From Lysobacter helvus (GTDB lineage Bacteria > Pseudomonadota > Gammaproteobacteria > Xanthomonadales > Xanthomonadaceae), in the NCBI RefSeq assembly GCF_018406645.1, contig NZ_AP024546.1:186001-250000 (forward strand): 64,000 nt of DNA, read 5' to 3'. The notes beneath the pieces were generated by a model, which saw only the letters and a program-made list of their open reading frames with translations, did no database searches and was not told the origin of the DNA. The translations under genes were made by a program, and so were the position numbers. Shown here one piece after another: positions 9,216 to 17,075 of this stretch; the stretch's first letter is position 1, and each line of letters begins with the position of its first letter.

Positions 9216-9253
9216 ACAGGATGGAATCCTATTGAATCCTGTTGAAGTTGCAA
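9216..9253 (-). promoter_or_regulatory. Putative toxin-antitoxin promoter and operator
   Basis: Reading leftward, a -35 box TTGCAA (9253-9248) and a -10 box TAGGAT (9231-9226) are separated by 16 bases. The same stretch holds a direct repeat GAATCCT (9224-9230 and 9234-9240 on the plus strand) and a 7-base inverted repeat ACAGGAT (9216-9222) / ATCCTGT (9236-9242) straddling the -10 box. This layout fits binding of a ribbon-helix-helix antitoxin that shuts off its own promoter. The rest of 9254-9454 shows nothing definite. Confidence 0.5.
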
Positions 9254-9454
9254 CCTGCCGCCGGGCGCGCAAGACACGTCGTCCATGACACGAAACTCCG
9301 CGCCGGCGCACGGTGGCCGGCGTGCGGGCACGATGCACACCCGTGCACGAGCGCGACGACGGGACGATTCGCGAAGTCGGAGGGAATGCGCGTCCACGCG
9401 GCAAAGCGCCGACGCGTTCGCGCGAAGGCACGCCGCCGTGCGGGACACCGCAGA

Positions 9455-12322
9455 TCAGGTCGCGGCGCGCCCTTGCGGCCGGCCGAACAGGTAGCCCTGC
9501 CCGTTCACGCACCCGAGTTGCACCAGCGCATCGCGCTGCGCTTCGGTCTCGATGCCTTCGGCGATCGTGTCGATGCTCAGCGTGCCGGCCAGCGCCAGGA
9601 TCGCGCGGATCACCGCGAGGCTTTCCGGTTGCGAGGTCGACAGGCCCGCGATGAAGCTGCGGTCGATCTTCAGGCACTCGATCGGGAAGTGGTGCAGGTA
9701 GCTCAGCGCGGAGAAGCCCGTGCCGAAGTCGTCGAGCAGCGCGAGCACGCCGTGGCTGCGCAGGTTGCTCAGCGTGCGCAGCGCGCGCGGCGCATCGTCG
9801 AACAGCGCGACCTCGGTGATCTCGATGCGCAGGCGCGCCGGGTCGACGTTCGCATCCGACAGCAGACCCAGCAGGCGGTCGGCGAAATCGGCGGAACGGA
9901 AATGGCGCGGCGAGACATTCACCGACACGTAGCCCTCGGTCATCGCGGTGGCCATGTCCTGGATCACGCGGGCGTAGAGCAGCCAGTCCACCTGTTCGAT
10001 CAGGCCGCTGTCCTCGCCCACGCCGATGAACTCGCCCGGCGCGAGCAGGCCGCGGCGTTCGTGGCTCCAGCGGAGCAACGCTTCGTGGCCGAGCACCACG
10101 CCGTCGGCGATGCGCACGATCGGCTGGTAATGCGGTTCGAAGGCGTCGGCGTTGATCGCGCGGCGCAGGTCGGCTTCCAGGTCGAGGATGCGCGTGGCTT
10201 CGTCGCGCATCGCTTCGTCGAACACGGCGCTGCGGTCGCGGCCGGCGCCCTTGGCGCGGTACATCGCGGCGTCGGCGTCGCGCAGCATGTCTTCGCCGCT
10301 GCGATAGCGCGGCACCCACAGCGCGATGCCGATGCTCGCCGTCGGGAACAGTTCGCGGCCCGCGATCCACACCGGCGCCCCCAACGCGCCGAGCACGCGG
10401 CCGGCCAGTTCCTCGGCCATGCCCTGCCCGTCGATCTGTTCGACGAGGATGGCGAATTCGTCGCCGCCCAGGCGCGCGACGGTGTCGCCCGCGCGCACGG
10501 CCGCGACGATGCGGCGGCCGGCCTCGATCAGCAGTTCGTCGCCGACCGCGTGGCCGACGGAGTCGTTGACCAGCTTGAAGCGATCCAGGTCGAGGAACAG
10601 CACGGCGAAGGTGCGGTGTTCTTCGCTCGCCGGATCCGACGCGCGGGCGCGCTGGATCGCGAGCGCGAGGCGTTCGAGCAGCTGTGCGCGGTTCGGCAGG
10701 CCCGTCAGCGTGTCGTGCTGCGCCTGGTGCGTGAGGCGGCGCTCGGCGTGCATGCGCTCGCCGATCTGCGACATGAGCTCGGCGTTGGCGGCGGCCAGTT
10801 CGCGCGTGCGTTCTTCGACGCGGCGTTCGAGTTCGGCGTGCGCGGCCATCAACCGGTCCTGCGCCTGCTTGCGCTGCAGGCCGCTGCCGATGTGGTGCGC
10901 GACGAACGTCAGCAGTTCCTGGTCGCGCGGCGTGAATGCCACCGCCGGCGAATAGCTCTGCACCGCGATCACGCCCACCACCAGGTCGTCGCGGAACAGC
11001 GGCACGCCCAGCCAGTTGTGCGACAGCGTGCCCATCGTCTTGACCTTGCCTTCGCGGTCCAGGTCTTCGATGGCCTTGCGGTCGGCGAGCACGGCGCGGC
11101 CGGTCTTGATGACGAACTCGGTCATGCCCATGCCGAACTTGCGGCGCGGGCGGTTGGGATCGCGTTCGTCGATGGAGTACGGGAATTCCAGCTCGTCGCC
11201 GTCGCCCGCCAGCAGCGCGATGTAGAAGTTGCGCGCGTAGAGCAACTCGCCCACCACGTCGTGCACTTCGGCGTAGAAGCGCTCCAGGCTCTCGGAGGTG
11301 ATCGACAGCTCGGCGATGCGGAACAGCGCGCGCTGCAGGCGTTCGGCGCGCTGGCGTTCGACGATCTCGGCCTGCAGGACGCGGTTGGCTTCCTGCAGGG
11401 CGTGCGTGCGTTCCTCGACGCGGCGTTCCAGTTCGCTGCGCGCCTGGCGGCGGTCGAGCGCGGTGAGGATGTGCTGCGCCACGTACGTCAGCAGCGCGCG
11501 GTCTTCGTCGCTGTAGCTGGCGCGGTGTTCGTAGCTCTGCACCACGATCGCGCCGCACACCTGGCCTTCGCGGCGCATCGGCACGCCCAGCCAGTCTTCC
11601 GAATCCGGGCCGTGCAGCGGATCGTGCGGGATGTCGAGCTTGGCGCGCAGGGCGGCCGACGGGCCGAGCAGCGGTTCGCCGTGGCGCAGCAGCGCCATGG
11701 TCAGGCTGGTCGGGACTTCGGCGACCGGGATCTCGTGCGAGGGATCGGCGATGTAGGGATCGTGGCGATCGGCGAAATACAGGAAGCGCAGGCTCTGCCG
11801 CAGTTCGTCGTAGAGCACGATGAAGCAGTTCTCGGCATACATCAGGCTGCCGACGACCGCGTGGATGCGGCGCAGCATCTCGTGCATTTCGAGGTTGGAC
11901 CCGGCCAGGTCCGCGATTTCGTACAGCGCCTGCTGCAGGCGTTCGGACTTCTGCAGGGACGCGATGCGCGCGTTCGCCTGCCAGGCATCCAGGGACGCGC
12001 CGATCGCGCGGCGCGCCAGCGCCTGCCAGCCCTGGCGCGGCGGCGCGGCCACGGCGGTGGGACTGTGGGCGGCCAGGACGATCTCGGTGCCGGTGTCGCT
12101 GGTCCAGTGGTCCAGCAGGTCCGGGTCGCGTGCGCGGCCGTGCTTGCCGAGCGTGCGCAGGGCGCGCGCCACCAGGTCGGCGGACGCGCCGTCGTCGGCG
12201 GAATACCAGTCGCCCTGCGCGAGGTCGCGCCAGGCCACGACGATCCGTGCGTCGGGCGGCAACAGCTCGCGAATCCCGCGCGCAAGCGCTGGCCCCGCGG
12301 CCTGCGCCGCAGGCGCGATCAT
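9455..12322 (-). CDS. GAF-GAF-GGDEF-EAL cyclic-di-GMP protein
   Basis: A 955-residue signalling protein without obvious membrane segments. It carries two GAF sensor domains (about residues 130-300 and 330-510), each preceded or followed by heptad-rich coiled coil (LERRVEERTHALQEAN, LERRVEERTRELAAAN). A GGDEF diguanylate cyclase domain follows with intact active site RLGGDEFAI near residue 617. The C-terminal EAL phosphodiesterase domain has EALLRW near residue 745, NVSPRHF, EITE and DDFGTGFSALSYL. Both catalytic domains look complete, so it could make or break c-di-GMP depending on what the GAF domains sense. The ATG at 12322 is preferred; a GTG four codons earlier is possible. Confidence 0.92.
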   Translation of the reverse strand: MIAPAAQAAGPALARGIRELLPPDARIVVAWRDLAQGDWYSADDGASADLVARALRTLGKHGRARDPDLLDHWTSDTGTEIVLAAHSPTAVAAPPRQGWQALARRAIGASLDAWQANARIASLQKSERLQQALYEIADLAGSNLEMHEMLRRIHAVVGSLMYAENCFIVLYDELRQSLRFLYFADRHDPYIADPSHEIPVAEVPTSLTMALLRHGEPLLGPSAALRAKLDIPHDPLHGPDSEDWLGVPMRREGQVCGAIVVQSYEHRASYSDEDRALLTYVAQHILTALDRRQARSELERRVEERTHALQEANRVLQAEIVERQRAERLQRALFRIAELSITSESLERFYAEVHDVVGELLYARNFYIALLAGDGDELEFPYSIDERDPNRPRRKFGMGMTEFVIKTGRAVLADRKAIEDLDREGKVKTMGTLSHNWLGVPLFRDDLVVGVIAVQSYSPAVAFTPRDQELLTFVAHHIGSGLQRKQAQDRLMAAHAELERRVEERTRELAAANAELMSQIGERMHAERRLTHQAQHDTLTGLPNRAQLLERLALAIQRARASDPASEEHRTFAVLFLDLDRFKLVNDSVGHAVGDELLIEAGRRIVAAVRAGDTVARLGGDEFAILVEQIDGQGMAEELAGRVLGALGAPVWIAGRELFPTASIGIALWVPRYRSGEDMLRDADAAMYRAKGAGRDRSAVFDEAMRDEATRILDLEADLRRAINADAFEPHYQPIVRIADGVVLGHEALLRWSHERRGLLAPGEFIGVGEDSGLIEQVDWLLYARVIQDMATAMTEGYVSVNVSPRHFRSADFADRLLGLLSDANVDPARLRIEITEVALFDDAPRALRTLSNLRSHGVLALLDDFGTGFSALSYLHHFPIECLKIDRSFIAGLSTSQPESLAVIRAILALAGTLSIDTIAEGIETEAQRDALVQLGCVNGQGYLFGRPQGRAAT

Positions 12323-12592
12323 CGAATCAGCCACGTCCGGGCTGCGCACGGCTACGTCATTCCCCCAACCATGGCCCGGAGGATACCCCGTCCGACGCCA
12401 TGTGAACGGTCGGTGATCAAGAGGGTCGGGCCTTCCATGAATCCCATGAACGTCGCTTCGGGCCGGGGCCGGCAACCCCGCCGGGGGAACCCGGCCGTTG
12501 CACCCCGCATGCCTTCCCTTGCCGGCGCCCTCGCCCTGCCCCTTTCCGTCGACCGCTTCCCGCCCCTCGCGCGAGCCCGTACGCTGCCGGCC

Positions 12593-13156
12593 ATGGACGA
12601 CGGCGCGCAGGACAGCGACGAGCAACTGATGCTGGACTGGGTCGCCGGCGATGCGGGCGCCTTCGAGCAGCTGTATTCGCGCCATCGCACCCGGCTGTAT
12701 CGCTTCCTGCTGCGCCACGTGCGCGACAACGCGCTGGCCGACGAGTTCTTCCAGGACATCTGGCAGAAGGTGATCGGCGCGCGCGCGGGCTGGGTGCCGG
12801 ATGCCCCGTTCGGGACATGGCTGTATCGCATCGCGCACAATCGCCTCGGCGATCACTGGCGCGCCCTGAAGTACCGCCCCCCCGCGCCCGAGGACGCCGA
12901 CGAACGCGCACTGCGCATTCCCGATCCCGACACGCCCGAGCGCAACCTCTCGGAGTTCGAGCAACGGCGTCGCTTGCAGCGCGCGCTGGACGCATTGCCG
13001 CCGGAGCAGCGCGAAGTCGTGCTGCTGCGGCTGGAGCAGGAACTGACGCTGGAGGAAATCGGCGCGATCACCGGCGTGGGCCGGGAAACCGTCAAATCGA
13101 GGCTGCGCTACGCGATGGACAAGTTGCGCGCGGGCCTGGGAACCGAATCGCCATGA
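12593..13156 (+). CDS. ECF-type RNA polymerase sigma factor
   Basis: A 187-residue extracytoplasmic-function sigma factor. Region 2 runs from FEQLYSRHRTRLYRF to FQDIWQKVIGAR with the promoter-melting segment FGTWLYRIAHNRLGDHWR. Region 4 (LPPEQREVVLLRL, then LTLEEIGAITGVGRETVKSRL) is the -35-binding helix-turn-helix. It heads a five-gene run in which each stop overlaps or nearly overlaps the next start. The immediately following gene, a membrane-anchored protein, is the likely anti-sigma partner. The 270-base gap to the divergent GGDEF/EAL gene must contain its promoter, but I could not define it. Confidence 0.92.
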   Translation: MDDGAQDSDEQLMLDWVAGDAGAFEQLYSRHRTRLYRFLLRHVRDNALADEFFQDIWQKVIGARAGWVPDAPFGTWLYRIAHNRLGDHWRALKYRPPAPEDADERALRIPDPDTPERNLSEFEQRRRLQRALDALPPEQREVVLLRLEQELTLEEIGAITGVGRETVKSRLRYAMDKLRAGLGTESP

Positions 13157-14106
13157 GCGACGACACCATCCACGACGATGCACCGCTGACGCCGGAAGAG
13201 CGCGCCCTCGCGCTGCGCCTGGCGCGCACGGCGCCGCGTGGCGAGCCGTCGTCGGCGCTCGACGCACGCATCCTCGCCGCCGCGCATGCGGCCGCCGCCG
13301 AACCGGTCGAAGGCGCCGCCGCGCATGCGCGCCGTCCGCACGCGCGTCGCCAGCGCTGGCCCGCGTTGCTGGGATATGCGGCGACCGCCGCGATCGCCTG
13401 TGCCGTCGCGTGGCAATTGCGCCCGCTGCCGGGGCCGCAAGGCGCGACGCAGGCCGCCGCGCACACCGAAGACCCGCTCGCGGAATACAACGCGCCGCCG
13501 CCGCCGATGCAAGGCCGCGTGGTTCCGCGCAAGCCGTTGCAGGTGCCGGAACCGCCGCCGGCCGACAGCACGCCGCAGCAGCGCAACAGTGCGTCGGTGC
13601 GCCCGGCGACGCGCGCCGATGCGCAGCGCAAGCCGGAAGCGTTCGACACGTTGCCGCCGTTCGAGATCGACGAAGCGATCCATCCGGCCGCCGATGCGGC
13701 GGCGAGCGGGAATGTCGCGGCTGCTGCCGCTGCGCCTGCAGCCCCGCCGCCCCCCGCAGCGATGCAGCGCGCCGCTGCACCGGCCGCCGCCCCCGCGGCG
13801 AAAGCCGCCGCGGCCGAGTCGCGCCAGCAGGATGCGATCGACATGAGCAGGATCCCCGTGCCGCGCGACACGACCAACGTTCCGTTGATCGACGACCACG
13901 GCGAGCCGGCGTCCGCCGAAGCCGACGAAGAAGTCGTCCCGCCGGCCACCGCCGACAGCCCCGCCGTGCGCGACGCCTGGCTGCAGCGCATCCGCGAACT
14001 GCAGCATGCGGGCGACCTCGAGGCCGCGCGCGCCAGCCTGCGCGAATTCCGCCATCGCTATCCGCACCAGGTCGTGCCGGAAGACCTGCGCGCGCTCGGC
14101 GAATGA
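13153..14106 (+). CDS. Putative membrane-anchored anti-sigma protein
   Basis: A 317-residue protein with one transmembrane helix (LLGYAATAAIACAVAWQL, about residues 74-91). The cytoplasmic N-terminus is acidic; a long Ala/Pro-rich linker is presumably periplasmic; the conserved C-terminus (AWLQRIRELQHAGDLEAARA... FRHRYPHQVVP) is a short helical, TPR-like motif. No HxxxCxxC zinc anti-sigma motif is present. The role is inferred from its position: it overlaps the sigma gene by four bases (ATGA) and has the expected single-pass topology. It overlaps yigZ by four bases at the other end. Confidence 0.65.
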   Translation: MSDDTIHDDAPLTPEERALALRLARTAPRGEPSSALDARILAAAHAAAAEPVEGAAAHARRPHARRQRWPALLGYAATAAIACAVAWQLRPLPGPQGATQAAAHTEDPLAEYNAPPPPMQGRVVPRKPLQVPEPPPADSTPQQRNSASVRPATRADAQRKPEAFDTLPPFEIDEAIHPAADAAASGNVAAAAAAPAAPPPPAAMQRAAAPAAAPAAKAAAAESRQQDAIDMSRIPVPRDTTNVPLIDDHGEPASAEADEEVVPPATADSPAVRDAWLQRIRELQHAGDLEAARASLREFRHRYPHQVVPEDLRALGE

Positions 14107-14696
14107 GCGACACGCTCGCAGGCCCGGTTTCGCACGCGCTCGAGGTCAAGCACAGCCGGTTCCTCGCGCAGGCCGCGCCGGTCGCCACGCCCGCCGACGC
14201 GCTCGCCTTCCATGCGCAACTGGCGCGCACGCCGGCCACGCACCACTGCTGGGCCTACCGCATCGGCCAGGACTATCGCTCCAGCGACGACGGCGAACCG
14301 GCGGGCACCGCGGGGCGGCCGATCCTTGCGGCGATCGATGGCCAGGGCTTCGACCAGGTCGTCGTGGTGGTCACGCGCTGGTACGGCGGCATCAACCTCG
14401 GTGCGGGGGGCCTCGTGCGCGCCTACGGCGGCGCAGCGGCCGAATGCCTGCGCACCGCGCCGCGCGTGCCCCTGGTCGCGTGGCGGACGCTGGTGGTCGA
14501 GGCGCCGTTCGACGACCTGGGCGCCGTCCACGCCGCGCTGGCCGCGCATGGCGCGCAGCGCCTGGCCGAAACCTTCGGCACGCAAGGCGTGCGCCTCGAA
14601 TTCCGCCTCCCCGACGAACGCGCCGAAGCCCTGGCCGCACACCTGCGCGACGCCACCCGCAACCGCGCGCGCATCGGGGACAATGCGGGCCAATGA
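14103..14696 (+). CDS. YigZ/IMPACT family protein
   Basis: A 197-residue protein of the UPF0029 (Impact N-terminal) family, known in E. coli as YigZ. Characteristic stretches are KHSRFLAQAAPV, the THHCWAYRIG segment, SDDGEPAGTAGRPI and VVVVTRWYGGINLGAGGLVRAYG. The second domain (DUF1949-like) lies at about residues 135-195. Eukaryotic relatives regulate translation through GCN1; the bacterial function is not established. It is four-base overlapped on both sides in the sigma factor operon, so it is expressed with the ABC transporter that follows. Confidence 0.9.
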   Translation: MSDTLAGPVSHALEVKHSRFLAQAAPVATPADALAFHAQLARTPATHHCWAYRIGQDYRSSDDGEPAGTAGRPILAAIDGQGFDQVVVVVTRWYGGINLGAGGLVRAYGGAAAECLRTAPRVPLVAWRTLVVEAPFDDLGAVHAALAAHGAQRLAETFGTQGVRLEFRLPDERAEALAAHLRDATRNRARIGDNAGQ

Positions 14697-16495
14697 GCCG
14701 ACGTTCCCGCGACATCCCCACCGACGTGCCCATCGACCCCGCGCAGGCGAAGGGCCGGCTGCTGACGCTGCGCGCGCTGTGGCCATTCGTGAAGCGCCAT
14801 CGCGTGCTGTTCGCTGCCTGGCTGGTCGCGCTCGGTGCGTCGTCGGCGGCCACGCTGAGCCTGCCGCCCGCGGTGAAGCGCATGGTCGACCAGGGCTTCT
14901 CGAGCCCGGAAGGCATCGATTCGAGCTTCGGCCTGCTGATGCTGGTGATCGCCGCGCTCGCGCTGGCCACCGGCGCGCGCTTCTTCTTCATCACCCTGCT
15001 GGGCGAGCGCGTGGTCGCCGACCTGCGGCAACGCTTGTACTCGCACCTGCTCACGCTGGATCCGGCGTTCTTCGAACGCACGCGCAGCGGTGAACTGGTG
15101 TCGCGCCTGTCGGCCGACAGCGAAATGCTGCGCGGCGTCGTGGGCTCAAGCATTTCGGTGGCGCTGCGCAGCTTCGTGATGGTGCTGGGCAGCATCGTGA
15201 TGATGTTCGTGACGCAGCCGCGGCTGGCGGCGTGGACGCTCGTCGGCATTCCGTTGTTCGTCTTGCCGATCGTGGTCGGCAGCCGCCGCCTGCGGAAGAT
15301 CTCGCGGCAGAGCCAGGACCGCGTCGCCGATGCGAATGCGTTGGCCAGCGAAGTGATCGGCGCCATCCGCACCGTGCAGGCGCACGCGCGCGAACCCTAC
15401 GAGCGCGAACGCTTCTTCGGCGCCGTGGCCACGGCCGTCGCCACCGCGCGGCGTCGCATCGGCTTGCAGGCCATCGTCACCGTCGTGTCGATGCTCGCCT
15501 TCCTCGGCGCGATCGTGCTGGTGCTGTGGTCGGGCGCGCACGACGTGGTATCGCATCGCATCACCGCCGGCACGCTCGGGCAGTTCATGTTGTACGCGGT
15601 GCTGGGGGGCGGTTCGGTCGGTGCGCTGGCGGAAGTCTGGAACGACCTGCAGCGCGCGGCCGGCGGCATGGGGCGCATCGACGAGTTGCTGCAGGAACGC
15701 GCGAATCTCGTCGCACCGGAACACCCTGTGTCGCTGCCGCAGCCGCTGCGCGGCGAGATCGCGTTCGAAGACGTCGCCTTCCACTATCCCTCGCGGCCGG
15801 ATGCCCCGGCGCTCGAAGGCTTCAGCCTGCGCGTGCAGCCGGGCGAAACGGTGGCGCTGGTCGGGCCGTCCGGCGCCGGCAAGAGCACCGTGTTCGCGTT
15901 GCTGCTGCGCTTCCACGATCCGCAGGGCGGGCGCGTGTGCGTGGAAGGCATCGACATCCGCGACGTCGATCCCGCCCAGCTGCGCGAATCCATCGCGCTC
16001 GTGCCGCAATCGCCGACCATCTTCGCCGCGAGCGCGCGCGACAACATCCGTTACGGGCGCCTGGAAGCGAGCGACGCGGAGGTCGAAGCCGCCGCGCGTT
16101 CGGCCGAAGCGCACGAGTTCGTGTCCGTGCTGCCGGGCGGCTACGACAGCGAACTCGGCGAACGCGGCGCGCGCCTGTCCGGCGGCCAGCAGCAGCGCAT
16201 CGCGATCGCGCGCGCGCTGTTGAAGGACGCGCCCATCCTGCTGCTCGACGAAGCCACCTCCGCGCTCGACGCGCAGAGCGAACGCGCCGTGCAGCACGCG
16301 CTGGAACGCCTCATGCAGGGGCGCACGACGCTGGTCATCGCGCATCGCCTGGCGACCGTGCTGAAGGCCGACCGCATCGTGGTGATGGACGCCGGCCGCA
16401 TCGTGGCCGAAGGCACGCATGCCGAACTGCTCGCGCAAGGCGGCCTGTATGCGGACCTCGCGCGCCTGCAATTCCTGGACTCACCCCATGCCTGA
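14693..16495 (+). CDS. ABC exporter, fused permease and ATPase (MsbA-like)
   Basis: A 600-residue half-transporter that should work as a homodimer in the inner membrane. The N-terminal half has six transmembrane helices of the type I exporter fold, for example LFAAWLVALGASSAATLSL and FVMVLGSIVMMFV. The nucleotide-binding half carries Walker A GPSGAGKST (about residues 391-399), Q-loop VPQSPTIF, signature LSGGQQQR, Walker B ILLLDEATS and the switch His in IAHRLAT. The type exports lipids, peptides or drugs; the cargo cannot be told. Its ATG overlaps the yigZ stop by four bases and its stop lies eight bases inside the next gene. Confidence 0.9.
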   Translation: MSRRSRDIPTDVPIDPAQAKGRLLTLRALWPFVKRHRVLFAAWLVALGASSAATLSLPPAVKRMVDQGFSSPEGIDSSFGLLMLVIAALALATGARFFFITLLGERVVADLRQRLYSHLLTLDPAFFERTRSGELVSRLSADSEMLRGVVGSSISVALRSFVMVLGSIVMMFVTQPRLAAWTLVGIPLFVLPIVVGSRRLRKISRQSQDRVADANALASEVIGAIRTVQAHAREPYERERFFGAVATAVATARRRIGLQAIVTVVSMLAFLGAIVLVLWSGAHDVVSHRITAGTLGQFMLYAVLGGGSVGALAEVWNDLQRAAGGMGRIDELLQERANLVAPEHPVSLPQPLRGEIAFEDVAFHYPSRPDAPALEGFSLRVQPGETVALVGPSGAGKSTVFALLLRFHDPQGGRVCVEGIDIRDVDPAQLRESIALVPQSPTIFAASARDNIRYGRLEASDAEVEAAARSAEAHEFVSVLPGGYDSELGERGARLSGGQQQRIAIARALLKDAPILLLDEATSALDAQSERAVQHALERLMQGRTTLVIAHRLATVLKADRIVVMDAGRIVAEGTHAELLAQGGLYADLARLQFLDSPHA

Positions 16496-17075
16496 TTTCC
16501 AACCCGTCGCCGACTTCATCCTCGAGATCGACCGCCTCAAGGGCGTGACGCGCAAGTCGAAGCCCGTCGGGCTGGACCGCTACGAGAACTCGGCCGAACA
16601 CAGCTGGCAGATCGCGTTGTTCGCCGCGGCCATGGCCGACTTCGCCGAGCCCGGCATCGATGTGCAACGCGTGGTCGCGATGCTGCTGGTGCACGACATC
16701 GGCGAGATCGATACCGGCGACACGATCGTCTACGCCGAGGAAGGCCTGGCCGAGCGCAAGGCGGCCGAGCGCGTGGCGGTCGAACGCATCTTCGGGATGC
16801 TGCCGAATGCGCACGGCGCGCGGTTCCTCGCGTTGTGGGAAGAATTCGAAGACGGGGCGACGCCGGAAGCGCGCTTCGCGCATGCAGCCGATCGCGCGAT
16901 GCCGGTGCTGCTCAACCTCGCGCAGGGCGGCGGAAGCTGGGTGGAGAACGGGATCAGCTTCGATCGCGTCGTGCGCAAGGTCGGGCCGCCGATCCAGGCC
17001 GGGTGCCCGGCGCTGTGGGCGTGGCTGGAGCCGCAACTGGTCGCGGCGAAGACGAAAGGCTTCTTCGGCGCCTAG
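16488..17075 (+). CDS. HD-domain phosphohydrolase (YfbR-like)
   Basis: A 195-residue metal-dependent phosphohydrolase. The metal ligands of the HD superfamily are visible as His in NSAEHSWQIAL, the HD pair in VAMLLVHDIGEIDTGDT and the later Asp in RFAHAADRAMPV. The family includes 5'-deoxynucleotidases (YfbR) and the HD3 group; its exact substrate is unknown. The start lies eight bases inside the ABC transporter gene, so the two are coupled. Its stop overlaps the stop of the convergent AidB gene. Confidence 0.85.
   Translation: MPDFQPVADFILEIDRLKGVTRKSKPVGLDRYENSAEHSWQIALFAAAMADFAEPGIDVQRVVAMLLVHDIGEIDTGDTIVYAEEGLAERKAAERVAVERIFGMLPNAHGARFLALWEEFEDGATPEARFAHAADRAMPVLLNLAQGGGSWVENGISFDRVVRKVGPPIQAGCPALWAWLEPQLVAAKTKGFFGA

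Noticed and set aside
9242-13156. A 1304-codon open frame on the plus strand across the GGDEF/EAL gene.
   Set aside because: It is the antisense shadow of the GAF-GAF-GGDEF-EAL gene, created by high GC; only its last 188 codons (12593 onward) are the real sigma factor.
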